This document shows positions 1 to 9,790 of a stretch of DNA of 64,000 nt, piece by piece. The stretch is from Cristatella mucedo (Eukaryota > Bryozoa > Phylactolaemata > Cristatellidae). A program made the position numbers and the translations under genes. Below the pieces are notes generated by a model that did no database searches, was not told the DNA's origin, and saw only the letters and a list, made by a program, of their open reading frames with translations. The first letter of the stretch is position 1; each line of letters begins with the position of its first letter. The stretch spans positions 1,558,501-1,622,500 of the forward strand of contig WPIO01000064.1 of the NCBI GenBank assembly GCA_009760855.2. The letters are read 5' to 3'.

Positions 1-579
1 ACGACTCCGCGCATGAGAATATCGGATAGAGGAGCACTCCGCTTATAGAAATAGCAGTTTCGCGTCCCAGATTAACTTAAGCAATAGTCTCTATTTCGCA
101 TATGGGAATAAATACTCCGCATATAAGAATGGCCATTTGTCGGCCCGAGCGTATTCTGTGTGGAGCCAACTGTACGCAGCTCTACGTTAGCGGGGAGTTG
201 CCGAGAAGGCTCCTAGGAGATCCTAGGGCGCTCACGATCGCTGTCATGCTCTGCTACTTGCATGGCGTGCCACTTGTAGCGGTGCAGCGACTTCCAGACT
301 CGCTGTAGCCGTCGTGCTGCGAGAATCCAGCTCCACGTGTGCTGGTGCCTCCAAGGACTATGGCCAGTGTCTGTTGTGGTTTTGAGGTCAAGGACAAGGA
401 GTTCGTTCGCAAGCCGCCACTGCAAATCAACCCAATGGCCGCCGTCTACTAGCGAGACGATTGAAACCAGTGTTTGTGCTAACGCACAATGCGTATTCTC
501 CTGCTTTGTTTGAACGGACGAAGCAGCCAAATACAATTTTAAGGATATATAAAAAAATATAATGCATGGATAGTATGGA
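1..579. other. intergenic, nothing recognised
   Basis: No coding, RNA or repeat feature could be supported here. The short open frames overlap each other on both strands and resemble no protein family. The A+T-rich stretch just before 580 is simply the upstream flank of the tRNA gene. Confidence 0.5.
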
Positions 580-651
580 GGCCTGTTGGTCTAGGGGTAT
601 GATTCTTGCTTCGGGAGCAAGAGGTCCCGGGTTCAAATCCCGGACAGGCCC
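580..651 (+). tRNA. tRNA-Pro (anticodon CGG)
   Basis: A 72-nt cloverleaf folds without gaps. The acceptor stem GGCCTGT (580-586) pairs with ACAGGCC (644-650), followed by discriminator C at 651. The D-arm carries an A-box-like TGGTCTAGGGGTA. The anticodon arm CTTGC-TTCGGGA-GCAAG places CGG at positions 34-36. The T-arm CCCGGGTTCAAATCCCGG contains a perfect B box. A run of T residues follows within a few bases, as expected for an RNA polymerase III terminator. The body closely matches the animal tRNA-Pro consensus and lacks the extra tail of the SINEs in this window, so I read it as a real tRNA gene. Confidence 0.95.
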
Positions 652-662
652 GTCTTTTTTTT
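652..662 (+). terminator. Pol III T-run terminator of tRNA-Pro
   Basis: A run of eight T residues begins three bases after the discriminator base of the tRNA. This is the usual signal for RNA polymerase III release. Confidence 0.8.
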
Positions 663-904
663 CAGGACACATTTCACTGAAATATTGTGTGCTCTGCCCT
701 ATAGTGACCTTAGTCTTGGTTATCGCATCCGCTCTATAGTCAAGTCTGCCTACTTTTGGCTACGCAACATTTCACTACCAAAGGTCTGCTTAGGCAGGGA
801 AACCATGTAGAATTTGGTCCACTCATTTGCTGCATTGAGCTTCGACATCTGTAACTCATAGTTTGCTGGTCTACCGGCCTGTGCAATGAAGCACTTGAAG
901 TTGG

Positions 905-1160
905 TGCAGAGTTCTGCAGCTATGCTTGTTATAATAATAATATTGCACTTGATAAAGCGCCCTCAGAGAACTTAATCTCTTTCTAGGCGCTTTACATTTG
1001 CTGCAAAGTGATACGCAATAGAATAGTAAGTAAAATCATGCTTGAAAAACAAACAAAATGAATAACATGGTTAGGGGTTACATGCACTGGGTCAGCATGC
1101 AAATGTGGTTAGTGGCAGCATGAACAGTGTCAGCACGCATAAGCATTGTTAATGATGTTA
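905..1160 (-). mobile_element. LINE-B 3' end fragment
   Basis: Read on the minus strand, this ends in an ATTATTATT tail preceded by the conserved LINE-B hairpin (AAAGCGCC ... GGGCGCTTTATCAAG). Upstream is the repeated 3' UTR with the GCATGCTGAC and CTAACCATGTTATTCAT blocks also seen at 54.3 and 51.0 kb. It is a 5'-truncated non-coding remnant. A further coding scrap of the same family lies at 1555-1690, so both may come from one copy separated by later insertion or decay. Confidence 0.8.
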
Positions 1161-1394
1161 TGTCTGAACGCAGCGACTTATAAAAAGATACTGTACACAT
1201 TTTCTCACATTTTGGGAACCCTTAAGCCCTCACATATCTGCGTGGTAGACATGTGATATAAAACGATTTTAAAACCAAGCTTTGCGTCCAAAATACCGCA
1301 TCCAATCACTTTGAAAGAGCAGGGTTGCTTAAAACTAAGCATGACTGCAGTATCTTTATTTAAGCAGGACCGAATTTCAGGAATGGTACATGCC

Positions 1395-1505
1395 GCGCTG
1401 GTTTGGCTTAATGGTGATGGTGCTTGCCGCGACCAAGGGCAAGGTGAACGTATTTCATGACCGAGGTCCTAGGTTCGAGCCCCGTGGCACACGTTAAGTG
1501 GCTGA
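1395..1505 (+). mobile_element. tRNA-derived SINE, diverged
   Basis: A tRNA-like head is visible: GGCTTAATGGTGATGG resembles an A box and GGTTCGAGCCC at about 1472-1482 is a good B box. The sequence between them resembles the head of the SINE copies at 25.4 and 56.1 kb. No cloverleaf with a sound acceptor stem forms, so it is a SINE relic and not a tRNA gene. Confidence 0.6.
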
Positions 1506-1554
1506 AAAGGGATTATGTTATTTTAGGGTGCTAGCTAAATAAATACATTAAATA

Positions 1555-1690
1555 TATTTTTTAGCTAAAAGTAGGCAGAGTTGACCGATGTTGATGTGGT
1601 CATCTAGATAGAGAAAGGTCACTACGCAACAGGACACCAGAATTTCGAAGGAATAGGTTGGAGAAAATGATACTGGTAACAATGCCCGAG
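1555..1690 (-). mobile_element. LINE-B reverse transcriptase scrap
   Basis: The minus-strand translation contains LDDHINIGQLCLLLAKK, which matches the LINE-B segment LDDHISSTVKSAYFQLNNIAK encoded at 51.5-51.6 kb. The reading frame does not continue beyond this block. It is a degraded fragment of the post-reverse-transcriptase part of the element. Confidence 0.6.
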
Positions 1691-1943
1691 AACATGCTTT
1701 CTCTCGAGCAGAAGGCGTGAGGCTTAGGCTGCCTAGGTTCACTCGTTCAACGGAATGCACAGTTGAGTCAACTTGAAGAAGCGTAAGGAGGGCGCAGGGG
1801 GTGGGGGTCTGTAGGATATCTACGCGCGTAGCAGGGCTGCCGCTCGGTACGCTCCAGCAAACCTCGCCGAAAGTCGCTCCCGTAGCCGCATTCTTTGATG
1901 TTCGTAAGCGAACCCTTCGTGGTGCTGGTTTTTGCCTGTTTTC

Positions 1944-2157
<214 letters not shown>

Positions 2158-2159
2158 AC

Positions 2160-2241
2160 CCCCAGGCCTAGAGAGATATTCTTGAGGCTTCTCTCCTGCT
2201 TTGACGACATCTAAAAAGAAGCTTAAAACACGCCTGTTTAT
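2160..2241 (+). mobile_element. LINE-B C-terminal fragment (left half of split copy)
   Basis: The last codons of a LINE ORF are recognisable: the frame around 2200-2236 gives a KKLKTRLF-like end, matching KKNLKTHLS of the LINE-B copy at 53.5 kb. The element then stops at 2241, where a Copia retrotransposon begins, and resumes at 7098-7103 with CCAGCATTTAGCGGG. That is the same order as at 53.56 kb (CAGCATTTAGTGGG). This is therefore the left half of a LINE-B interrupted by Copia. Confidence 0.7.
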
Positions 2242-2417
2242 CGTTGGCTGAATCCGCTTTAAAGCCATTGCGCCGTGTGGTTTCAACCTTGACCCGAAGC
2301 AGCACCGGTTGATTCAGGACACCACGTCAATTTTTTGTAGCCATAGACCACTATTGATTGGCTGGATGTCACGTGTACCTGGGTCGCTTCAGCTACGGCT
2401 TATCGAAAGTGTTCCGG

Positions 2418-2423
2418 AAGAGA
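2418..2423. repeat. target-site duplication AAGAGA (left) of LINE-A
   Basis: AAGAGA here and at 3744-3749 flank the LINE-A copy exactly. The uninterrupted 3' LTR carries a single AAGAGA at the equivalent place (near 6878), which proves the insertion point. Confidence 0.9.
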
Positions 2424-3743
2424 TCTGTCTGCTGCCTTCAACACCATTGATCACGAAGTTCTGCTTGAACGATTGAGGACAACGATCGGTCTGGCAGACG
2501 AAGCACTGGCGTGGTTTAAATCATACTTGTCTGATCGTGTTCAATCCGTGTCGTGTGGGGGTCAGGTCTCAGACATGAGAAGGGTCACCTGTGGAGTCCC
2601 TCAAGGGTCTGTACTCGGTCCCTTGCTGTTCTCCATTTATACACAACCTCTGGGAAAAGTGATTAAGGCCCATGGAATAGGATATCACTTCTATGCTGAC
2701 GATACTCAGTTGTATTTGTCATTTAAGCCGTCGGAATCTGCTGCAGCAACTGAGAAACTGAATGCTTGCCTTGCCGATATTCGATCCTGGATGTCGGAAA
2801 ACTTCCTGAAATTAAATGACGATAAAACCGAACTGCTTCTCATAGGACACCCTAAGCGTGTGGCTGGATTAAAAGGCTTTGCTCTTCTAATAGGTGATGC
2901 TATTGTGCGACCTTCACCACGTGCTCGTAATCAAGGTGTCGTGTTCGACAGCTGCCTCAATTTCAAAAGCTTCATTCAGAAGACTGCCTCTACAGCTAGC
3001 CATCACATCCGATCCATATCCAAGATTAGAAGCTGTCTCCCACAGTGGCTTGTAAAAAATTTAACTAGCTCTTTAGTTCTGTCTCGGCTTGATTATTGTA
3101 ATTCCCTTTTGGCTGGGCTACCAAAGAAAGCTATTATGCCACTACAGCGGACTATGAATATGGCTGCAAGGCTGGTCTTCAAGTCCCAGCGGTTTGAGCA
3201 CGTGTCACCTCTGCTGAAAGAGCTAGGATGGTTGCCGGTTGAGCAAAGGATACAGAGCAAAGTTCTTACGCTGACCCACAAGGCCCGCCACGGCTTGGCT
3301 CCTTCGTACCTAGCTGAACTGCTGCATCAGTTTCAGCCTGTTCGCGCCCTCAGGTCCTGTGTGGACAATCAATTAGCTGTCCCATTCCTCCGCCTAAAGA
3401 CCGTTGGCGACAGAAGCTTTAGCTCTGCAGGTCCTAGACTGTGGAACTCGCTTCCACAATTCTTACGCAACGACAACTACTCTCCAGTTGCCGACTATGG
3501 CACATCTTTTTCAGCGGTCCTGAGCTGCTATTTCCATGCTACTCACTACCTCAACTTCTCTCCTGACTCTGCTATGCTTCCCACTTTCTCTTTGTTTGTG
3601 TGAGACGAAGTCTGTTGGCTACCGAATGCGTACCGAAAGCCGCTTAGGCTGTGAGTGCGCTATACAAAACTCTCCTGCGTAACACCCACATGGTCTTTAT
3701 GACTTTGTGGAGTTACTGACGGAGATACATTACATTACATTAC
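2424..3743 (+). mobile_element. LINE-A non-LTR retrotransposon, 5'-truncated copy 1
   Basis: The copy is 1,320 bp and begins within reverse transcriptase motif A ([10 protein letters not shown]). It has one open frame to TGA at 3601-3603 and then a 3' UTR of about 140 bp ending in CATTA repeats. Its order of motifs is that of the Jockey/CR1/L2 group of LINEs. The flanking 6-bp duplications AAGAGA show true target-primed insertion. No endonuclease domain or upstream ORF is present. Confidence 0.93.
2425..3603 (+). pseudogene. LINE-A reverse transcriptase, partial ORF
   Basis: The frame is open from the truncation point to the stop. It encodes an RNA-templated DNA polymerase that would copy the LINE transcript at the target nick. 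Motif A ([10 protein letters not shown]; the usual second Asp is Asn) is at the start. Motif [16 protein letters not shown], lies around 2597-2640 and motif [12 protein letters not shown], around 2692-2724. A conserved LINE tail follows ([20 protein letters not shown], then [12 protein letters not shown]). The N-terminal fingers, endonuclease and 5' end are missing, so the copy cannot be autonomous. The open frame over about 390 codons suggests recent insertion. Confidence 0.85.
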
Positions 3744-3749
3744 AAGAGA
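3744..3749. repeat. target-site duplication AAGAGA (right) of LINE-A
   Basis: This is the right-hand partner of 2418-2423. It follows directly after the CATTA tail of the LINE-A copy. Confidence 0.9.
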
Positions 3750-4199
3750 AGCCAGTTGTATTGAGACTATTGTGCATGATTGCTTTCTCGGCCAATGGTG
3801 GTAGTTTAGGACTACTATAAATTGAACCTGTTTGTCGCCTACTCCTTTGTTCGTATTTGCTAGGGTTCACGTTCTATTCGCCGGCTGCGTTATTAAACAT
3901 CGCAATTTTCTCAACCATTGACTAGTGAATGGCTTCCCGGCAGCACTGCGTCCCACAGCTTGTGGGCCCGGCGTTCACTGGCGTCATTGGTTTGGAGAAG
4001 TTTACTTGCGAGAATTGAGAGGCAGATGTGGAGCACCCGGGCCAAGTTCTACTTTACAGCCAACGACCTGCGTCGGTGTCGTAAACGTTCCGTGGATGAC
4101 GCAGGCAGATGACGTAAACGGTGTCGCAAACGGTGATGAGAGACGTTCCATGGATGTCGCAGCTCTTGCTGCTTTGCTGAGCTGCAGGAATGACGAAGA

Positions 4200-5690
4200 G
4201 CACAAATGTCAAGGTCAAGCAGAGCGAGAGTTTGACCGGCGAACGGCAAAGGCTATGTCAATTCTCGTCTTGGCTGTCTCGGATTCTGCGTTAATGAGTT
4301 CCTGCATTGATGCCATCGATGCTATCGATTCTTCGGAGGCGGAAGCGAGATGCCATGTGCGACGCTTCGAGAACGCTGATGAGTAGACTACTTCTACATT
4401 AAAAGCTCGCATCAATCCGAATGCCATAGGATGACTATCTCCAGGACTATGCAAACGAAGTTGAGTCAATTGCCAATCAGCTGCTAGCTGCTGGCGATAC
4501 CAGCGATACAGAGGAGCAGATTGCCCTCCGCATGCTTAATGGGCTACCGGACTTGTGGTAGCCTCTAATAAGGGCAGTTGGAGCAAGGGACACGCGCCAC
4601 TTAATTCTTTACTTTGAGCGGAGCGCGGTGTTGCATGAGCGTCTGAGGCGGTAAAATCGACCTTCCCCTTGACGTGAGCGTGAGCGAGATGGCTCTTGTG
4701 GCTTCGAGTGAGGTCCGGAGAGCCAGCAAGGCAGCGGCTACTGCCGCTGCCGCTCAAGGAAAACAGCATACTTCCAAGTTTACTAGTGTCACTACTGTTT
4801 GATAGTCGGTCAGAAGGCCTCGTAGTGCATTAAAAAGGAAATCGAAGAGAATGTCAAACCCTGGGCCAACACAGCAAATAATGATTGCTTCACGGCCGAC
4901 TCGACTGATTACAAGCTTCGATCACAGCTCGAGTGGCTAATAGACTCCGAAGCCACACAGCATATGTACTTAAAGTCCGAACTATTTACCAACTGCGAGA
5001 AAATTGCTCATCGCATCGCGGTGGGTGAGGGCGAAGTGCTTAATACGACTGGCATTGGAACGTGCGTGTTCAGCTGCGTGTTGACAGTGCATGGCGAAGA
5101 GCTGAAAGGTGAGATATTTTATTATTGTAACTAGGCTTATCAAGAACCTCTTTACGCTAAGCCAATGTGTCAAGAGAGGCTATGGGGTGGAGTTCGACGG
5201 CGATCGTGAGTCTTTTACCGACTCTTCGTCAACAGACGTGGCTGCTTCTGGCATAAGACAAGGGGTACTTTTGTATCTGCTAGATACTTCTGTGAGACAG
5301 AAAACAGCATTGGCTGCTCACACATGTAAATTCATCTCTGGTGATATGACGAACCTTTACTCTGACAATGGTTCGCCAGAATAGGATGCTACAAAGCTCC
5401 TTAAATGACCTACTCTAGCAGTGTTTGGGCAACAGGTACTAGCTGCAACTAAAAATGCGTCTACGACTCAACCTACTTGTGCAATATGGGTTAGCGGCAG
5501 AGGCCCTGATTGCTTGCAGCGATTAGCCCACGACCTTGCATGATGCTGTGAGCAGCATGGAAGCACATTTGTGGACGACTGCTATTGATGACGAGCTTTC
5601 TTCCCTACGCGAGATGAGGTCGCCCGACTACCCGAGGGCCAGCAAGCCATCAGATGCAAATTTGCATTCAACGTGAAGCGAAATTTACAA
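4200..5690 (+). pseudogene. Copia gag-protease-RT remnants
   Basis: Blocks in several frames preserve a gag (ANQLLAAGDTSDTEEQIALR, then MLNGLPDLW followed by a stop), a retropepsin-like segment (WLIDSEATQHMYLKSELFTN) and the N-terminal edge of a Copia reverse transcriptase (DDELSSLREM). Stops and frame changes separate the blocks. The zinc knuckle is not clear and integrase is missing. I infer a single ancient polyprotein that lost roughly 2 kb between protease and reverse transcriptase. Confidence 0.75.
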
Positions 5691-5696
5691 GTGTTC

Positions 5697-6480
5697 TAGA
5701 GCCCGCTTCTGTAACCGCGAAGAAACTCGTCCCCCGGCTCTCTACCGGTGGACTGTGAGATGCAGTGCTGCAGTCCAGTTAAAACACAAGCGGCTACAAC
5801 TGGGCGCCGAAAGCGACAGTTTATTGTGGGCCTGTTAGTAGTGGTTACGCGCCGGCGAAAGCGCTTTACGCGGCGCGAACCGGACCGACAGAGTTAACTT
5901 TGCGAACTCCCGAAGCCCGACTATGTAAGTACCCTATGCGCGCGTCGCTAGCGATTGTCCCAACCCCGAAGGCGGGTCGCTACAGCACCCCAAGATACGA
6001 GCTGCTAACTGAGTAGCCGCAGAACACAACATTGCAGTCTTAAGTTGCACGTAGCTGCTCGTCGCCGTAGGTTCGTCTCTCGTGCTCTCGAAGCGTAGCC
6101 TCGCATCGACTACGGAAGCTGCAGCCCCGAGCTCTGTCAGTCGTCCCATTATATTCTCTCTCTTCTAAACTCCTGACCTCGCGCGTAGCTGCTATTTCTA
6201 ATTCAGCATATTAGTCGGTGCAAATCCTGACCGCATCTTCTGCACCAGGCTTCATTCTAACTTTAGTGGGTGGACCAGGAGTCGGGCTTGTACTAGGTGT
6301 CCTAGTCGAACCCGCTAAGGCAAGCACATCAGTTGCCCCATCTCCTAACCGCATCGCCTGCACAGAGCTCCACTCTCACCTGAGCTAGGTGGGTCAGGAG
6401 CTGGGTCTGTACTAGGTGCCCTAGTCGACCCCGCTAAGGCAAGGGCTTCCGCGGCTAAGCTGAGAGCTGCCCTACTGCAC
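5697..6480. other. foreign insert within Copia reverse transcriptase
   Basis: The Copia RT frame breaks after CKFAFNVK near 5690 and resumes at GYFQVDGIEFKDVF near 6490. The roughly 780 bp between has no counterpart in Copia elements and encodes nothing I recognise. It ends with two imperfect tandem copies of a unit of about 117 bp. I could not find clean terminal repeats or target duplications, so its nature is open. Confidence 0.5.
6226..6450. repeat. two-copy tandem repeat, unit about 117 bp
   Basis: Both units share CCGCATC near their start and TAGTCGA with CCCGCTAAGGCAAG near their end. The first runs from about 6226 and the second from about 6343. The copies are diverged but colinear. 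Confidence 0.8.
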
Positions 6481-6484
6481 TCCT

Positions 6485-6650
6485 ATGCTCACGGCTATTT
6501 TCAAGTGGATGGCATTGAATTCAAAGACGTTTTCGCCAGTCTTTCGGTACAAATCTCTGAGAACTTTCTTGTCCAATGCTTCCGTGATGGAAGTAGAGAT
6601 CCATCAAATGTCTGTTTGAGCTACTGCTCTTGGACATCGTCCATCGCGTC
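6485..6650 (+). pseudogene. Copia reverse transcriptase, second remnant
   Basis: GYFQVDGIEFKDVFAS resembles the conserved Copia block around GYSQxxGIDYxETFAP. It follows the foreign insert and lies just upstream of the 3' LTR. RNase H and the rest of the polymerase are absent. Confidence 0.6.
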
Positions 6651-6673
6651 ACCGGCACCGGCTGCTCAGCGAG

Positions 6674-7097
6674 TGTTGGCTGAATTCTTTTTAAGCCAGT
6701 GTGCCAGAGCTATGCCACGTGGTTTTCACATTGACCTCCAATGCAGCACCGGCTGACTCAGGACACTAGGTCTATTTTTGGAGCCGCAGACACCACTGAT
6801 TGGCTGGAGGTCACGTGTACCCGGGCCAATTGAACTAGGCCCAGTCCACATCAGCTACGGCCGATCGCAGCGTGTCCCTGAAGAGAAGCTGACGGCATTA
6901 AGATCGCTATGCACGATGGCTTGCTCTGCCAATAGTAATCCTTTTGGGCTACTATATATTGAACCTATTTTATTGCTAATACATTTTCCGTCTTTGCTAC
7001 GGTGTACGGTATTATTTGTCGGCTGTGTTATTAAATATCATAATTTTCTCGACCGTCGACCACGGTGAATGGCTTCGTGGCAGCACTGCGTCTCAAA
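6674..7097 (+). repeat. 3' LTR of the Copia element
   Basis: It starts with TGTTGGCTGAATTC, a usual Copia LTR opening. A TATA-like CTACTATATATTGAACC lies at about 6949-6966. It ends in TCTCAAA just before the TTTAT duplication at 7098. Compared with the 5' LTR there are many substitutions, so the insertion is old, and older than the LINE-A copy inside the 5' LTR. Confidence 0.8.
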
Positions 7098-7290
7098 TTT
7101 ATTCCAGCATTTAGCGGGTTTTCGCGATTCGTCCTTCGGGTGCCTGTGCATGCTTACACTTGCCGGCTGCTTGCGGATGTTACTACCAATCGTTTTGGAG
7201 AAGTGCTCTCTAAACTGTACCTACAAAGTGCCTGGAAAGGGATTCAGCTCTCCGAGGGCGCTATTTAAATCTATTATTATGATCATGATT
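7098..7290 (+). mobile_element. LINE-B 3' end (right half of split copy)
   Basis: This resumes the LINE-B interrupted at 2241. CAGCATTTAGCGGG is followed by the GCGATTCGTCCTTCG block (also at 24.69 kb), then the hairpin GTGCCTGGAAAG ... CTCCGAGGGCGCTAT and an ATTATTAT tail near 7275. Confidence 0.8.
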
Positions 7291-8664
7291 ATTACCCTTA
7301 TTATCCGACGGAACGCCCTCCGCGAACAAAGTAATGGGGTTTCTTCACTGAGAACCTCGAAGGGCGTTTACTTTACTTCATCTGAAGTCATAGTGAGCTG
7401 TGCCTTGTGCTTCTAACTAGTGAGCTGTACGCTATGTTTGGTGCTGTGCAGAAGTGTACCTCTGTGGCTGTCAATGCTCCACTAGCATTTTTCACGAGAC
7501 TGCAAGGTACTAGCATCCGTTACGGGGCCTGTGTTTGTACAAGCTGATTTTAGTAGAGGAACTGTTACAACTGGTACTTGGACTCGTGACATTCTGGTAG
7601 GGCAGTAGCCTCCATCGGTCGCTCAACTGAACCTTAAGTTACTGTAGGGACGAGGCTGCCTCCGGCACTGCAGCTCTCTAAGCCTGCAACCGGACGAACT
7701 TTCTGCCCGTCAATAACGCAGCAGGCGGAAGCTGCTGTCTGCCCCAGGTTGCCGCAGCCAGCCAGCCAGCGCTAGCGTCGAAGGCGTCTGGCTGAGCACG
7801 CAATTGTCGGCTCTTTGCGGGTCGGGCAGATCAGCAGGAAAAGCAGACGGCTAAGCAGCCCAGCAAGAACTCGAAAGATGCGTTCAATAACTTGCGCTCA
7901 AGCAGACTGCCCAAGACGACGTTATGTGGCTGCTTGACTGGGCGGCCAACCGATCATATTTTACAAAACGAACGACTCTTCATGATGACTTCAGAGCTAA
8001 ACATAAGCAATAGTTCTGTCAACCTACTCATACTATCGCGACGGTCTGCTGCAGTCTTAAAAAAGACTGAGTGCCCTTCAGAAGAGTACATGCCATTCAC
8101 TAGCTGGAGGCTCACAAGCATAATTCATAGTGGCCATTTTTCAAAACTGCGCCACAGTGTTTACCTAACAGGAGCTACACACACACTCGAAGCACTGACG
8201 AAATGATTCCTCGTATTCTGGTGGAGCACATAATCCCAGCGTTCTCTGTAGCCTGCTACGATGCAGGTGTACGCTGGCAGCTATTGTTCTCTGTATTTGT
8301 GTCGAATACGTCTCATCTTTCTTCCGAAGGCTACTCATCGGATGAGTGCATTCCTACTACAAGCACGCTGCTGCTAAGAACCCGAGGATTGTCTTAGCTG
8401 CTGTATAATCGAGACTTCTAGCCGTCTTGGCTCTTTTCAGTCTTTAAAAAAACTCCGCTCAATCTGCAAACGAGTGCAGGACGTACGTAAGCTACAGACT
8501 TAGAGGCACCGCATCAGCAAGCGATTTTCCGTCACCCGCGTACTGGACGCACTGACGAAACAAAGTTCGCAGTAGTAAGATAGAGTAGCCCCTCGTGTAG
8601 CCTGCGAATATGCATGCACTGCTAGGTATTGTTATCGGCATCAATCCAATGAGTTATTTGCGAC
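7291..8664. other. intergenic, nothing recognised
   Basis: Short open frames on both strands show no family resemblance and no splice-bounded coding character. A small direct repeat of GCCAGCCA lies near 7760. I see no mobile-element ends. Confidence 0.4.
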
Positions 8665-8898
8665 TCAGCTTTTCTCTGAGGCTCCGAATCCGGCTGCCAA
8701 TTGCATTTCTGCATAATCACGGTTGTCTCGGGTCAGATTTCTAAGGGCATAGCGAAATCTGCCAGAACCTGTCCACGTTCCTAATAGAGCTGAATCAGCA
8801 GCCGGCATGTAAGCGCTGGCCCTGTCCACCATTTCAATGTCAGCCGTTAAATGCGTCTTGAGCAAATTGACGTCAATGGTGCGAGCTCGTTTGTCGTC
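8665..8898 (-). CDS. candidate terminal exon, unknown protein
   Basis: A 77-codon frame runs from a good splice acceptor to a TGA at 8665-8667. On the minus strand the acceptor is a pyrimidine-rich stretch ending in GCGTTCCAG, immediately before GACGAC. The predicted peptide is of mixed composition and not low complexity, with NLLKTHLTADIEMVDRA, then GTWTGSGRFRYALRNLTRDN. I do not recognise the family. No matching upstream exon and no poly(A) signal could be found nearby, so it could be a chance frame or a lone exon of a gene extending to higher coordinates. Confidence 0.3.
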   Translation of the reverse strand, partial: DDKRARTIDVNLLKTHLTADIEMVDRASAYMPAADSALLGTWTGSGRFRYALRNLTRDNRDYAEMQLAAGFGASEKS

Positions 8899-8987
8899 CT
8901 GGAACGCAAAGTGAAGCAAAGGTCAGCGGCCTCGCTCACTTAAAAGCAGAAGCGCATTAGTGGCTACTTGCTCTAGCTCGCAACGAG

Positions 8988-9035
8988 CAAAAAGGAGCAG
9001 GATCTTCTGCAGGACTCGAGCCCACGACCTGACTA
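8988..9035 (-). mobile_element. SINE head fragment
   Basis: The reverse complement reads GGTCGTGGGCTCGAGTCCTG then GATCCTG. This is the B-box end of the tRNA-derived SINE. Only this segment survives. Confidence 0.45.
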
Positions 9036-9227
9036 GTGAAAGGCGTGCAGAGGTGCATACATATCAAGTCCCAGAAACGACCCCTTCGCACTCTATTTGA
9101 TGAATGGCGGTGGGTAAGAAAAGTTGAAGCAGCTCACAGGGCAGTCGTCAGGAGCGAGATCTGCTGCAGCACTTGTTATCCAGCAAGCTTGTTTTCACTC
9201 TGCAGATTCCTATTGATGCAGCGTATA

Positions 9228-9790
9228 TCAGTCTGTAACTCTGCAAGGCCACAAAGACTAAGTATGTGCTACGCTGGAGTTTTCTACAGCTAACTCAAAA
9301 CCCTAAGCGGCTATCGGTTCGCACTAGGTAATCAATAGACTTTATCTCACTCAAAAAAAAGAGAGTAGCAGCTCAGGATGGCTGGAAAGGATGTGCCACA
9401 AGTCGACAGCAGCAGAGTAAATCTTGGTGTGTCATAATTGTGGAAGGCAATTCTTCTATCTGGGACGTGCAAAGCAAAAGCTTCTATCACCGGCTGTCTT
9501 TCAGCATAGGAATATAACAGCCAATTTATTGTCCGTAGACAACCTGAGGGCATGAGGAGGCTGAAACTGGTGCTGCAGTTCAGCTAGGTGTGAAGGAGAG
9601 AAGCCATGGCTTGCTATGCGAGTCTGAGTAAGAATTTTACGCCTTTGATCGACCTGGAGCCATCGAAGCTCCTGCAGCGAAGGAGACCAGCGGTGGATGG
9701 ACCTCTGGGTTTTGATGACTAATATTGCAGCCATATTCATCGCCAGCGGCAGAGGCTCTCTGGATTTTTCCGTAGCCCACCCCAAACGAA
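9228..9790 (-). mobile_element. LINE-A fragment, 3' part
   Basis: The 3' UTR (CTAAGCGGCTATCGGTTCG on the plus strand) and the last third of the ORF are present. Minus-strand translations give WLQVDQRRKILTQTRIASHG and SHLAELQHQFQPPHALR in shifted frames. Frameshifts and stops show an older copy than those at 2.4 or 26.0 kb. Confidence 0.85.

Larger units (their letters stand above)
2242..3957 (+). repeat. 5' LTR of the Copia element (split by LINE-A)
   Basis: The start (GTTGGCTGAAT) matches the 3' LTR start TGTTGGCTGAATTC with the terminal T mutated. The middle block GATTGGCTGGATGTCACGTG is shared with 6790-6810. After the LINE-A insertion the LTR continues with a TATA-like CTACTATAAATTGAACC at about 3812-3829. 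It runs through TTATTAAACATC to GGCAGCACTGCGTC near 3951. The right boundary is approximate, within a few bases of 3957. Confidence 0.75.
2242..7097 (+). mobile_element. Ty1/Copia LTR retrotransposon, decayed and interrupted
   Basis: Two related LTRs (about 2242-3957 including a LINE insertion, and 6674-7097) flank relics of a Copia polyprotein in the expected order. These are a UBN2-type gag around 4430-4640 (QDYANEVESIANQLLAAGD), a protease at about 4925-5050 (WLIDSEATQHM, where the usual Gly of DSG is Glu), and the start of reverse transcriptase at about 5550-5690 (LWTTAIDDELSSLREM, then CKFAFNVK). Further reverse transcriptase follows at about 6485-6560 (GYFQVDGIEFKDVF). Integrase is absent, so there is a large internal deletion. 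Frameshifts and stops are frequent. The 5-bp target duplication TTTAT is at 2237-2241 and 7098-7102. The element is dead. Confidence 0.85.
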
